A DNA stretch of 64,000 nt from Bacillus pseudomycoides (GTDB taxonomy: Bacteria > Bacillota > Bacilli > Bacillales > Bacillaceae_G), in the NCBI RefSeq assembly GCF_002551005.1, contig NZ_NVOY01000009.1, forward strand, positions 91,960 through 155,959. The letters run 5' to 3'. The position numbers and the translations under genes were made by a program. The notes beneath the pieces are model-generated. The model worked only from the letters and a program-made list of their open reading frames with translations. It had not been told where the DNA came from and made no database searches. How positions within the stretch are numbered: the first letter of the stretch is position 1; each line of letters starts with the position of its first letter. Shown piece after piece: positions 1 through 8,957 of this stretch.

Positions 1-150
1 GTGTCTATATTATTTGACAGAGATATAACAAAACTTTTTCCTCAGTAAAGACTCACCCCCTATTCATGCTATATAAAAAATCGTTCCCCTTATTCGAAAT
101 ATTGGCATTATTCTTGCTTTATATTAAGGAGATGAAAGGGAGGAATTAAA

Positions 151-1218
151 ATGAATACAAGAATTAAAAAAATTCAAGAACAGCTACATCAAAATGGAAT
201 AGACGGATTACTTATTACAAAAAAAGAAAACCGCAGGTATGCAACTGGATTTACAGGTACTGCTGGAGTTGTCTTAATCTCTCCTACAAATGCCATATTT
301 ATTACAGATTTCCGTTATACAGATCAAGCGAAGGCACAAGTACACGAAGCCGAAATTATTATGCATAATGGGAACATAGAACAAGAAATTGCAGCTCAAG
401 TAGACAGATTACAAATTAAAAAACTCGGTATAGAAGAAAATAATATGACGCTAAAACAATACACAGCGCTAAAAAAATATACAAATATCGAACTTGTTAA
501 TGTAAATGAACTAATCGAGACGATTCGTACTGTAAAGGAAGACTTCGAAATCGAAATGATTAAAATTGCAGCTCGCATCGTAGATGATGCTTTTGAGCAT
601 ATTACAGCTTTTCTAAAACCTGGCGTATCCGAACGCGATGTAAGAGATGAATTAGAATTTTTCATGCGCAAACAAGGAGCTTCCTCATCATCGTTTGACA
701 TCATCGTAGCTTCCGGTACTCGCTCTTCTCTCCCGCACGGGGTAGCTACAAGTAAAACCATTGAAGAAGGGGACATTGTTACGTTAGATTTTGGTGCACT
801 TTATAACGGATATTGCTCTGACTTAACGCGCACTGTTGCAATTGGCAGTTGTTCTGAAGAATTCGTAAAGATATACAACGTTGTACTCGAAGCTTTAAAA
901 CGCGGCACTGAAGCAATCCGTTCGGGCGAATCAGCAAAAACAATCGATGACATTACAAGAAATTACATTACTGAACATGGTTACGGTGAATACTTCGGTC
1001 ATTCAACAGGTCATGGACTTGGATTAGAAATTCACGAACCTCTTCGATTATCAAAAGACAGCAAAGACATACTGCAAGAAGGAATGGTTGTAACTGTAGA
1101 ACCAGGCATTTATATCCCAAATTGGGGCGGATGTAGAATTGAAGATGATATTGTCGTGACGAAAACGGGGTATGAAGTGATTACAAATGCAAATAGAGAA
1201 CTTATCGTTTTGGGATAA
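151..1218 (+). CDS. M24B-family Xaa-Pro aminopeptidase/dipeptidase
   Basis: Cytosolic metallopeptidase expected to release residues next to proline. The 355 residues form an N-terminal creatinase-like domain (about 1-125) and a pita-bread catalytic domain. The five metal ligands of the family are visible at about D213, D224, H288, E317 and E331, so it looks active. The start is preceded by GGGAGG at the right distance. It stands alone before melA; its stop codon lies inside a TATAAAG-type motif that recurs at dispersed repeats in this window. Which subclass (PepQ, PapA or YpdF type) cannot be settled from sequence alone. Confidence 0.9.
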   Translation: MNTRIKKIQEQLHQNGIDGLLITKKENRRYATGFTGTAGVVLISPTNAIFITDFRYTDQAKAQVHEAEIIMHNGNIEQEIAAQVDRLQIKKLGIEENNMTLKQYTALKKYTNIELVNVNELIETIRTVKEDFEIEMIKIAARIVDDAFEHITAFLKPGVSERDVRDELEFFMRKQGASSSSFDIIVASGTRSSLPHGVATSKTIEEGDIVTLDFGALYNGYCSDLTRTVAIGSCSEEFVKIYNVVLEALKRGTEAIRSGESAKTIDDITRNYITEHGYGEYFGHSTGHGLGLEIHEPLRLSKDSKDILQEGMVVTVEPGIYIPNWGGCRIEDDIVVTKTGYEVITNANRELIVLG

Positions 1219-1276
1219 AGTGAAACTTTAAGATTTTTGAGTTGAACATAAAATGCAGATTCAGGAGGTTTTATAA

Positions 1277-2602
1277 ATGTCAAAAATTACATTTCTAGGT
1301 GCTGGAAGTACGATTTTTGCTAAAAATGTACTTGGTGACTGCATGTTAACGTCTAGTATCCAAGGGTTCGAGTTTGCCCTGTTTGATATTGACCATCAAC
1401 GCTTAAAGGATTCTGAGAACATTCTGCAAAATCTAAAGGAAAGCTCCGGTAGCAACGTGCACATCAAGACTTATACGGACCGGAAAGAGGCGTTAAGAGG
1501 AGCAAAATACGTCATTAATGCCATACAGGTCGGCGGCTATGAGCCTTGTACGGTGACCGACTTTGAAATTCCGAAAAAGTACGGGCTTCGCCAGACGATT
1601 GGAGATACAATCGGTATTGGCGGCATTTTCCGCGCATTACGAACAATTCCGGTAATGCTTGATTTTGCCAAAGATATCCGTGAAGTTTGCCCGGATGCTT
1701 TGTTTTTAAACTATACAAACCCGATGGCGACGTTAACGGCGGCTATGATTCGTTACGGCGGCGTAAAAACGGTCGGATTGTGTCACAGCGTCCAAGTTTG
1801 TGTTCCGTACTTATTTCGTTTGCTCGGAATGGATAAAGAAAATGTCCAGTGGAAAATTGCCGGAATCAATCATATGGCCTGGCTGTTAGAAGTGACAAGA
1901 GATGGGAAAGACCTATACCCAGAAATCAAGAGACTTGCGGCTGAAAAGCAAAAAGAAAAACATGATGACATGGTTCGTTTGGAACTGATGAACCGTTTCG
2001 GCTATTACGTAACGGAATCGTCCGAGCATAACGCTGAATATCATCCATACTTCATCAAAAAGAATTATCCAGAACTCATCGATAAGTTGAACATCCCGCT
2101 TGATGAATACCCGCGCCGCTGTATCAATCAAATTGAGGACTGGGTGAAAATGCGTGAAGACCTTGTTAACAACAAAAATCTGGCGCATAAACGTACACAT
2201 GAATACGCTTCTTATATCATTGATGCAATTGAAACTGATAAACCATTTAGACTCCACGGAAATGTAATGAATACAGGCGGCTTAATCAGTAACCTTCCGG
2301 AAAAAGCTGTGGTTGAAGTTCCGTGCCTGGTTGATCGGAGCGGAATTACACCTTGTTATGTAGGAGAACTTCCTGAACAGCTGGCGGCGCTGAACCGTAC
2401 TAACATCAATACCCAGCTTCTTACCATTGAAGCAGCTATAACAGGTAAGAGAGAACACGTTTACCAAGCTGCAATGCTTGATCCACATACTGCGGCAGAA
2501 CTGTCTATCGATGATATCGTTTCATTATGCGATGACCTTATTGAAGCACATGGTGACTGGTTACCTCAATTTAAAGGGGCAGCAGTTTTGGAGACAATCT
2601 AA
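1277..2602 (+). CDS. melA: alpha-galactosidase, glycoside hydrolase family 4
   Basis: NAD- and Mn-dependent alpha-galactosidase that splits melibiose/raffinose-type sugars in the cytosol by the GH4 redox mechanism. The 441 residues begin with a Rossmann GAGST motif (8-12). The family metal ligands Cys169 (GLCHS) and His199 (GINH) are present. AGGAGG lies 8 bases before the ATG. Codons are clearly richer in G and C (many CGC, CCG, GCG, GGC) than in all neighbours, and no sugar transporter or regulator is beside it, which suggests acquisition as a single gene. Length is close to B. subtilis MelA (432), so it appears intact. Confidence 0.9.
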   Translation: MSKITFLGAGSTIFAKNVLGDCMLTSSIQGFEFALFDIDHQRLKDSENILQNLKESSGSNVHIKTYTDRKEALRGAKYVINAIQVGGYEPCTVTDFEIPKKYGLRQTIGDTIGIGGIFRALRTIPVMLDFAKDIREVCPDALFLNYTNPMATLTAAMIRYGGVKTVGLCHSVQVCVPYLFRLLGMDKENVQWKIAGINHMAWLLEVTRDGKDLYPEIKRLAAEKQKEKHDDMVRLELMNRFGYYVTESSEHNAEYHPYFIKKNYPELIDKLNIPLDEYPRRCINQIEDWVKMREDLVNNKNLAHKRTHEYASYIIDAIETDKPFRLHGNVMNTGGLISNLPEKAVVEVPCLVDRSGITPCYVGELPEQLAALNRTNINTQLLTIEAAITGKREHVYQAAMLDPHTAAELSIDDIVSLCDDLIEAHGDWLPQFKGAAVLETI

Positions 2603-3056
2603 ATAAAGTGAATGAATGGGACTGAATCGTACCCAGTTAAAAATAGTATGTTCTTTACATAAAGTGGGTATAATTCTGTCACTCTACAGATGGCAGGCGG
2701 GGAATATTTGACGCTTACGTTTATCTCTCACCTAACCTCTTTGTTTTTTGCATAATATTAAGATGTTAGATTACTAGCGAGGCAAATAATTATAAAAAAA
2801 TAACAGGCTTCTTTCAATTACGAAGAAGCCTGTTATTTTTTTCCGTTTTCCTAGTAAATAATCGCTTTCCGCGTGTACATCATCGAGGCTTTCCCTTTCA
2901 ATTATTTTTTTATAGATTATCAACTTTTAATATCGATTACCAAACGTATCTCCGTCACCCATAAGAATTCTGAATAAACAGAAAATATATTATATTTATA
3001 ACCAAAATGCTAAACCATCTCACAAACTTAAAATAAAATTCAACAGGAGGTTATAT
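2603..3056. other. intergenic region after melA
   Basis: Apart from the terminator at 2794-2842 and the AGGAGG at 3045-3050 before the next reading frame, I see no gene here. The first 190 bases are less A+T-rich than the rest and may be the tail of the DNA that brought in melA. Confidence 0.5.
2794..2842. terminator. bidirectional terminator after melA
   Basis: A perfect 20-bp inverted repeat with a 9-base loop (arms 2794-2813 and 2823-2842). It starts with A7 and ends with T7, so it can stop transcription from either side. Confidence 0.85.
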
Positions 3057-3461
3057 ATGAACAATCAACATATCGAAGTAGTTCCTATTTTCCTTTTATT
3101 TTTCTTTGTATTCCAAAATAATACGATTATATACCTTTTTCTTTTCTATTATTTACTAGCAGTTTCTCTAAATTTTTATGTCTCCCATATAGAAAAAAAT
3201 ATAAAAATTACAGATTGCAAAAAAACTGTCCGTCTCTTCCCTAAAGAAACAGGAACACTAAGCATCATGATGCAAAACAATGCTAGACTTCCCGTTATGA
3301 ATGGAAAAATTACATTTCGTACAGCTAAGCTTCCACTTATAAATGAAAACATAATATTCAATTCACATTCGTCTCTTTATAACTACTCAAAAGTAGAAAC
3401 TGTATCCAATACAATATTTACTTTTCGCAATGAAATATTTTCAAGAGCAAAAGGTTTATAA
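3057..3461 (+). pseudogene. N-terminal remnant of a DUF58-like membrane protein
   Basis: The 134-residue frame begins with AGGAGG and an ATG and has two hydrophobic segments (about 10-45). A hydrophilic part with the run LFPKETGTLSIMMQNNARLP follows, resembling the start of DUF58-type (von Willebrand-like) proteins as I remember them. The expected few hundred further residues are missing. The frame instead runs into DNA that codes, in another frame, for a BdbD-like thioredoxin. It is best read as a 5' gene remnant at a deletion or recombination junction near 3415-3450. The family assignment is from memory and moderate. Confidence 0.55.
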
Positions 3462-4215
3462 AAGTTCTTCAAAGGAACCTGGTTTACAAGCAACCCTAAA
3501 CGTTGAAGACCAGCCTGTTATAGGTGATCCAAATGCTCCTATAACTATAGTAGAATTTTTTGATTTAAAATGCCCTCCATGTTTACAGTGGAAGAAAAAT
3601 ACATTCCCGATATTAAAGAAAAAATATATAGATACTAAAAAAGCTAAAATAGTTTTTATTAATTCACCATTAAAAAGTCATGGCGAAGATGCTTATTTAG
3701 GTGCTATTGCTTTAGAAGCAGCTTATAAACAAAATAAAGATTCTTTCATCAATCTAGCAGATGAATTATTTAATTACCAAGAAACTCCTGATAAACCATG
3801 GATTACAAATGATTTAATAAAAGGGTTATCTGACAAAGATACTAATCTTAACACTGCTGTTTTAATGCAAGATTTAAATAATTCAGAGGTTAAAAAAGAA
3901 GTCGATAAAGATTTAAAAATAGCTCGTGATGCACAAGTAACTATATAAATCTATTTTTATTTCTCGACATATAAATCGGTGCTATGCAGAATTTAACAGG
4001 ACCGCTACTTTGCACAGCCAGATAATCTCACCCACTTAAAAAAGAGGTTTTTATGTCGTTTTTTCAATTTGTATTTATATAGTACCCCTACTGTTTACAT
4101 TAACAATAAACGTATTGAATCTGTCGTAAATACTGAAAATGGTAAAATAATAAATTCTAACCCTTTTAATTTAGATAAAATAGATAAAATGATTCAAGAA
4201 GAATTGGAGAAAAAA
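3430..4215 (+). pseudogene. bdbD: disrupted BdbD/DsbA-like thiol-disulfide oxidoreductase
   Basis: Thioredoxin-fold oxidase remnant. The active site CPPC is at residues 48-51 of the first part, after a PNAPITIVEF strand. The normal N-terminal signal anchor is missing and is replaced by the DUF58-like fragment. After the codons for Q-V-T a 138-base element interrupts the gene (in-frame TAA at 3946). Coding resumes at 4081 with S-T-P-T-V-Y-I, the cis-Pro region of the fold, and continues to 4215. Without the insert the two parts are in the same frame. The C-terminal part now reads without a stop into bdbC. A functional protein is unlikely. Confidence 0.75.
3942..4081 (+). mobile_element. family A miniature repeat (copy 1) inserted in bdbD
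   Basis: The element starts TATATAAAT and ends ATTTATATA. Removing 138 bases (3943-4080) restores an uninterrupted bdbD frame reading V-T-S-T-P, so the insertion edges are known and fit duplication of a TA target. It codes for nothing. It shares most of its sequence with 8730-8911 and 44745-44946 but lacks about 45-60 internal bases, including the GCATGTGGCAG segment. It resembles the bcr/MITE-type repeats of the B. cereus group; I cannot say which numbered family. Confidence 0.8.
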
Positions 4216-4632
4216 ATGATTAACTTAGTAATAAAATACCGCTTATATATCGCATGGTGTATTTCACTATTTTCTACAGTAATTAGCTTGTCATTTAGTA
4301 AAATATTTGGATTTATTCCTTGTGAATTATGTTGGTATCAAAGAATCTTAATGTATCCTTTAGTTTTTATAATTTTTATAACCATATATAAAGAGGATCA
4401 AAATGAAAAAATTTATATTCTTCCATTCTCTATATTAGGATTATTTATCTCTTTTTATCATGTATTAATACAAAAGATCCCTACATTATCAAATATTATG
4501 CCTTGTACAGAATCAATCCCTTGTAATGTAGACTACCTAAATTGGTTTGACTTTATAACAATTCCACTCCTTGCGTTTATTGCCTTTTTATTAATTACGA
4601 TATTAACTTGTTTAAAAACAAACGCCAAATAA
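4216..4632 (+). CDS. bdbC: BdbC/DsbB-like disulfide oxidoreductase
   Basis: Membrane quinone-dependent oxidase that reoxidises BdbD-type thioredoxins. The 138 residues have four hydrophobic helices, the first cysteine pair CELC in the loop after helix 1, and the second pair CTESIPC between helices 3 and 4, as in the DsbB family. A GGAG lies 6 bases before the ATG, so it can be translated by itself even though the upstream bdbD is broken. The bdbD tail reads into it with no stop; one base fewer in the A7 run (4210-4216) would give an overlapping TGA. With its partner lost, its present use is doubtful. Confidence 0.75.
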   Translation: MINLVIKYRLYIAWCISLFSTVISLSFSKIFGFIPCELCWYQRILMYPLVFIIFITIYKEDQNEKIYILPFSILGLFISFYHVLIQKIPTLSNIMPCTESIPCNVDYLNWFDFITIPLLAFIAFLLITILTCLKTNAK

Positions 4633-4663
4633 AATTAATCCCTCTCTCTAAATATTCAGAGGG

Positions 4664-6320
4664 CATCACCATCAAGTTAAGATAAATTTGTATCCATATA
4701 GCGAAAAAATCGCTATTCTTTTTGTAGAAATATGCAGAAAGGATGGCATTTTTTATGAATCTTTCGATTCAAGATGAACTCCAATTATTTGCTGAGGAAT
4801 TATATCAATATTTTACTCCTTCATTTTTAGAAGAGCTTGCTAGAGAGTTAGATTTTGTTCAACGAAAGCGCAAATTTTCAGGACATGACTTAGCCACTAT
4901 CTGTGTTTGGATGAGTCAACGGATAGCGAGTGATTCTTTAGTTAGACTGTGTAGTCAACTACATGCAGCTACAGGAACTCTTATTAGTCCAGAAGGACTA
5001 AATAAACGGTTCAATAAAAAAGCTGTTTGTTTTTTAAAACATGTTTTCTCTGCATTATTAAAAAATAAAGTTTATGTAACTTCAGTGATTCCAAGTTCTT
5101 CACTAACCCATTTTCAACGAATTCGCATTTTAGATGCAACGATTTTTCAAGTACCAAAACACTTAGCTAGTGTGTATCCCGGTTCGGGTGGTTGTGCACA
5201 AACAGCAGGTATAAAGATTCAATTGGAATATGATTTACATAGTGGGCAGTTTTTAAATTTTCAAGTGGAACCAGGGAAGAATAATGATAAAACCTTTGGA
5301 ACAGAATGTTTAGCGACATTACGGCCTGGCGACCTTTGTATTCGAGATTTGGGTTATTATTCACTGGACGGATTTAGATCAAATGGACCAACGTGGGGTA
5401 TATTATATATCGCGGCTGAAATTAAATAATATGGTGTATATCAAAAATGAGTTTCCTGAATACTTTCGAAATGGGACAGTAAAAAAACAGTCTCAGTACA
5501 TCAAAGTTGATTTAGAACACATTATGAATACCTTAAAACCAGGACAGGTCTATGAAATAACAGATGCTTATATTGGAAAGGATAAAAAACTATTTACACG
5601 CGTTATTATATATCGATTAACTGAAAAACAACTTCGAGAACGTAAGAAAAAACAAGTGTATACCGAAAGTAAAAAGGGTATTACGTACTCAGAGAAAAGC
5701 AAACGATTAGCTGGTATGAACATTTATGTTACCAATACACCTTTGGAATGGTTCCGATGGAACAAATACATGATTTTTATTCCCTCCGCTGGCAGATTGA
5801 AATTATCTTTAAAACTTGGAAATCCTTATTTCAAATTCATGATTGGCACAATATCAAACGAGAGCGATTAGAATGCCACATTTATGGAAAACTCATCGCT
5901 ATTTTTCTATGTTCTTCTACTATGTTTAAGATGCGACAATTAATTTTACAAAAGAAGAAAAGAGAATTAAGCGAATATAAAGCCATTGGAATGATTCAAG
6001 ACCATCTATACATTCTTTATCAAGCTATACAGCAAAACACCCGAGAAATAACAAAGATTTTAATCCGCCTGTTCCATCTTCTACAGAAGAACGGACGAAA
6101 ATCTCACAGATATGAGAAGAAGACTGTCTTTGATATTATGGGTGTTGTCTATGAGTATAATGGATTGAGAAAACAAAAGAAAATTGCATAATTAAAAAAG
6201 TGAAACCCGTTAGGATTTATTTGGTATGCGCATTTTTAAGAATATACTTCTATTTTAAGAATGTTTTAACCCGGCTGAACAAAAGTTCAGTTTGGTTACA
6301 CTCTTAAGTTGATGGGCATG
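4664..6320 (+). mobile_element. IS231-type insertion sequence (IS4 family), degenerate
   Basis: The 1657-bp span is very close to IS231A length as I recall it. The left end CATCACCATCAAGTTAAGAT (4664-4683) and the inverted right end CATGCCCATCAACTTAAGAG (6320-6301) match at 16 of 20 positions and fit the IS231 terminal repeat. The transposase inside is frameshifted twice. The flanking 10-12 bases on the two sides do not match, so no target duplication remains. Confidence 0.9.
4755..6191 (+). pseudogene. IS231-type transposase with two frameshifts
   Basis: DDE transposase of the IS4 family, inactivated. It reads in one frame to about 5373, where an extra T shifts the frame; in a second frame to about 5750, where a G is missing; then to the stop in a third. 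Joined, the parts give roughly the usual 478 residues. The family motifs are recognisable: first Asp in LDATIFQVP, second Asp in IRDLGYYS, and the Y-2-R-3-E-6-K signature in [15 protein letters not shown] near 5775-5820. The two opposite shifts leave the correct start and end but destroy the middle in the zero frame. Confidence 0.88.
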
Positions 6321-6410
6321 TATGGTGACCCCTATAAGCAATTCGCGAAATGACATTATATTTGAAAACGCGTGAATTTTTCCGCGAATCCAGTAATCCT
6401 CACCTCATTT

Positions 6411-6427
6411 ATGGTAATATAAACCAT
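6411..6427. promoter_or_regulatory. small palindrome before the MOSC gene
   Basis: ATGGT and ACCAT flank a 7-base A+T spacer just upstream of the A+T-rich stretch before the MOSC gene ribosome binding site. It could be a half-site operator, but nothing else supports this. Confidence 0.2.
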
Positions 6428-6454
6428 ATATAAAACTCGAAAGGAGTAATACTT

Positions 6455-7129
6455 ATGCCTCACATCATTTCCCTTAATATCGGAACACCGCAAAAATTAC
6501 AGTTTCAAGGAAAAGAAATTGAAACTGGTCTGTTTAAAGAAAAAGTTAACAGACCGTTATATTTATCGACACTTAACTTCGAAGGCGACGGTCAAGCTGA
6601 TTTAAAACACCACGGCGGGAAAGATAAAGCTGTTTGTGTATATGCCTTTGAACATTATCCATATTTGGAACAAGAGCTGGCGCAGCAACTTCCATACGGC
6701 GCATTCGGAGAAAACTTAACAATAACCGGATTACTAGAATCTGATGTATGTATTGGTGATATATATAAAATAGGTGAAGCGCTCGTTCAAGTAACGCAGC
6801 CGAGACAACCTTGCTATAAGTTATCTTATCGCTACGATCGAAAAGATTTCCCGCTTCTTGTTCAAAATACAGGATTTACTGGTTTTTACGTACGAGTATT
6901 AGAGGAGGGCACTGTTTCCCCTTCTGATGAAATTATATTAATAGAACAAAATGAGCATCACGTAACAATCGCCTTCGCAAATGAAATGATGCACCACGAT
7001 AAACATAATATAAATGGAATACAACGCATATTAGCAGTTGATTCTTTATCAGAAAGCTGGCGTAATACATTTACGAAGCGATTAGAAGGAAAAGAAACGA
7101 GTACAGAAAAGCGTCTGACTGGAAAATAA
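6455..7129 (+). CDS. MOSC domain protein (YflK/YiiM type)
   Basis: Predicted molybdenum-cofactor sulfur-carrier-type protein of 224 residues, probably cytosolic. The MOSC domain spans about 20-165 with GGKDKAVCVY, the GAFGENLT motif and the conserved cysteine in QPRQPCYKL (about residue 123). A 3-alpha-like C-terminal part follows, as in YiiM. Such proteins are linked to detoxification of N-hydroxylated bases in E. coli; the substrate here is unknown. AAAGGAG precedes the ATG. A small membrane-protein gene follows 26 bases later and may be cotranscribed. Confidence 0.85.
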   Translation: MPHIISLNIGTPQKLQFQGKEIETGLFKEKVNRPLYLSTLNFEGDGQADLKHHGGKDKAVCVYAFEHYPYLEQELAQQLPYGAFGENLTITGLLESDVCIGDIYKIGEALVQVTQPRQPCYKLSYRYDRKDFPLLVQNTGFTGFYVRVLEEGTVSPSDEIILIEQNEHHVTIAFANEMMHHDKHNINGIQRILAVDSLSESWRNTFTKRLEGKETSTEKRLTGK

Positions 7130-7155
7130 CAAACTATAGGAAAAGAGGACAGCGC

Positions 7156-7410
7156 ATGCGTGAATTTATATTCGCATTACTTGTTTGTCCATTGCTTGTC
7201 TTTATTTTCTCTGTTATTGGTACACGGATTACAAAAACTTATTACGTGATGCCTATTATTACGTTTGCGATTTTTCTTATTTTAGCAGTAACCTTGTTTA
7301 ATCGTTCATTTTTCTTTTGGGTCGGGATGTATAGTATTTTTTCATTTCTTGTTTCTTATATAACGCTATTATTTGTAAAGGCAAATAAGGAAATAGAAAA
7401 ACAGAAATAA
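7156..7410 (+). CDS. small membrane protein, DUF2651-like
   Basis: An 84-residue hydrophobic protein with three predicted membrane helices (about 5-22, 32-50, 54-74) and a charged tail. It resembles the DUF2651/YbeF family of Bacillus. It starts 26 bases after the MOSC gene with a GAGG upstream. Function is unknown; the family assignment is from memory. Confidence 0.6.
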   Translation: MREFIFALLVCPLLVFIFSVIGTRITKTYYVMPIITFAIFLILAVTLFNRSFFFWVGMYSIFSFLVSYITLLFVKANKEIEKQK

Positions 7411-7451
7411 TAATGTAACCTTCATTACATGTTATGTAAGGAGTAAAATTC

Positions 7452-8133
7452 ATGATTTTCTTTGATATTGATGGTACTTTACTTGATTATGAACTTGCTG
7501 AAAAAAATGGTATTCTTGACTTCTTTCATTTGCATAATTCTGTTTTTTTTTGGTAACAAACTCGAAGCTAGCAAACTATGGAATCATCTCTCAGAACGAT
7601 ACTTCAATCAATTTTTATCTAATGAAGTATCGTTTCAAGAGCAAAAAAGGTTAAGAATGATAGACCTTTTTCAAAAGCATGGCGTTCTCTTAACGAACGA
7701 AGAAGCTGATCAGAAATTCAACTTATATTTATCCTTATATAAAGAAAACTGGACAGTGTATGAAGATGTAATTGATCTATTAGATACTTTAAAACAAAAG
7801 GGTTATCTATTAGGGATTATTAGTAATGGAGATTATGATCAACAAATTGAAAAACTAAATCGTTTAAACATCTTACATTATTTTAACCCAGTCATCGCCT
7901 CTAGTGAGGTAGGGGGCGCAAAACCAAATATAGCTATCTTTCAAGTAGCTAGTATGAAAGCAAAGTGCCCAGTTCAAGATTGCTATTATATAGGAGACAG
8001 GTTAGAAACAGATGCTCTTAGCAGTAAAAATGCTGGTATGCATGGAATATGGTTAGATCGACGTAATAAAAAACAACAATGCAGTGTTCCTACCATACAA
8101 TCGTTGTATGAGCTAATTCACATACTCACATAA
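7452..8133 (+). pseudogene. HAD-family hydrolase with a T9 frameshift
   Basis: Phosphatase of the haloacid dehalogenase superfamily, about 227 residues when repaired. The true start is the ATG at 7452 after AAGGAG, giving MIFFDIDGTLLDYE with the catalytic DxDGT motif. That frame stops at 7556 because a run of nine T (7543-7551) has one T too many; with eight, it joins the long downstream frame. Downstream are the Thr/Ser motif (GIISNGDYDQ), the Lys motif (GGAKPN) and the acidic motif YIGDRLETD. It is a YjjG-like class. It may be broken, phase-variable or a sequencing slip. Confidence 0.75.
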
Positions 8134-8193
8134 TCGCTCTAGTACGAATACATAGACTGCCTATTATAAAACAAGAAAAGAAAGGAATAACAT

Positions 8194-8646
8194 ATGTACT
8201 CATTATTAAAAATTCTAGTCACTCTCATTTTTGTTTGTTGCATCTTCTTTTTAGCATTTACATGGGATAAAACCGAACAATTTCTTAATACAACAATTTT
8301 AAAAGGGCTTAGTGAAAAGTGGAGAAAGGTCATATTAACAGCCATGACCATCTTATTGGAATTACTTGTGATCTGGCGCTTCTCAATTTATTTCAAAGTA
8401 TCTGCTTTAGAAGGTTTAGTTATGGGAAGTATTTTTTTATTATGTTGCATTTGGCTCATTCCCTATTTCGTTACCATTCAAAGAAACAATACTAAAATTT
8501 TTGATAAATATCATAGTGGCGGTGTGCATTTAGGATCAGTAGCAGTATTCCGCCTTTCTTTAAATCCTGCTGTATTAGGAACGATTATTTTATCAACTAT
8601 AAGTATAGCTATCGGCATATTTTATTACCTACCTTATTTTTTATAA
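8194..8646 (+). CDS. hypothetical membrane protein
   Basis: I do not recognise this 150-residue protein. It has four hydrophobic stretches (about 5-24, 47-67, 75-93, 126-147), the last following a short polar loop with a HSGGVHLGS run. AAGAAAAGAAAGGA precedes the ATG. It lies between the broken HAD gene and a family A repeat, so it ends the rightward accessory strip. Confidence 0.55.
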   Translation: MYSLLKILVTLIFVCCIFFLAFTWDKTEQFLNTTILKGLSEKWRKVILTAMTILLELLVIWRFSIYFKVSALEGLVMGSIFLLCCIWLIPYFVTIQRNNTKIFDKYHSGGVHLGSVAVFRLSLNPAVLGTIILSTISIAIGIFYYLPYFL

Positions 8647-8729
8647 TAAGAATGTTAGATAATAATTACTGGACCTCTCTTCTATTTTCTCTAAATTTTG
8701 AGAAAAGGAGCGATACTTTAGTCCATGAA

Positions 8730-8911
8730 TATATAAATACATTTTAACTTTTTGACATATAAATTGCGGCTATGCAGAAAAAAAGATTCTGCGCTCGCTT
8801 TCTCTCTTTGTTTGAACATCGCATGTGGCAGAAAAAGGCCCTGACCGCTTCTACGCATGGCCAGACGCTCTCGCCCACCTAAAAAAAGGTTTTTTAATTT
8901 GTATTTATATA
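8730..8911 (+). mobile_element. family A miniature repeat (copy 2)
   Basis: A 182-bp non-coding element with perfect 11-bp terminal inverted repeats, TATATAAATAC at the left and GTATTTATATA at the right. Inside are GCATGTGGCAG, GGCC...GGCC pairing segments and a CCACCT-A6-AGGT hairpin followed by T5 near the right end. It is a fuller copy of the element in bdbD and lies right against the pyr operon terminator. The rest of the gap 8647-8729 holds nothing I can identify. Confidence 0.75.
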
Positions 8912-8913
8912 TA

Positions 8914-8949
8914 AAAACACGACCGAGTTTCCCCCCACGGTCGTGTTTT
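8914..8949. terminator. terminator of the pyr operon
   Basis: A 12-bp stem (8914-8925 with 8938-8949), C-rich loop, A4 at one end and T4 at the other. It lies 9 bases beyond the pyrE stop codon and reads well for the leftward operon. Confidence 0.85.
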
Positions 8950-8957
8950 CTTTATGA

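Noticed and set aside
1-150. TTGACA at 14-19 as a promoter for the peptidase
   Set aside because: No -10 box at a workable distance; the true promoter is not clear in this stretch.
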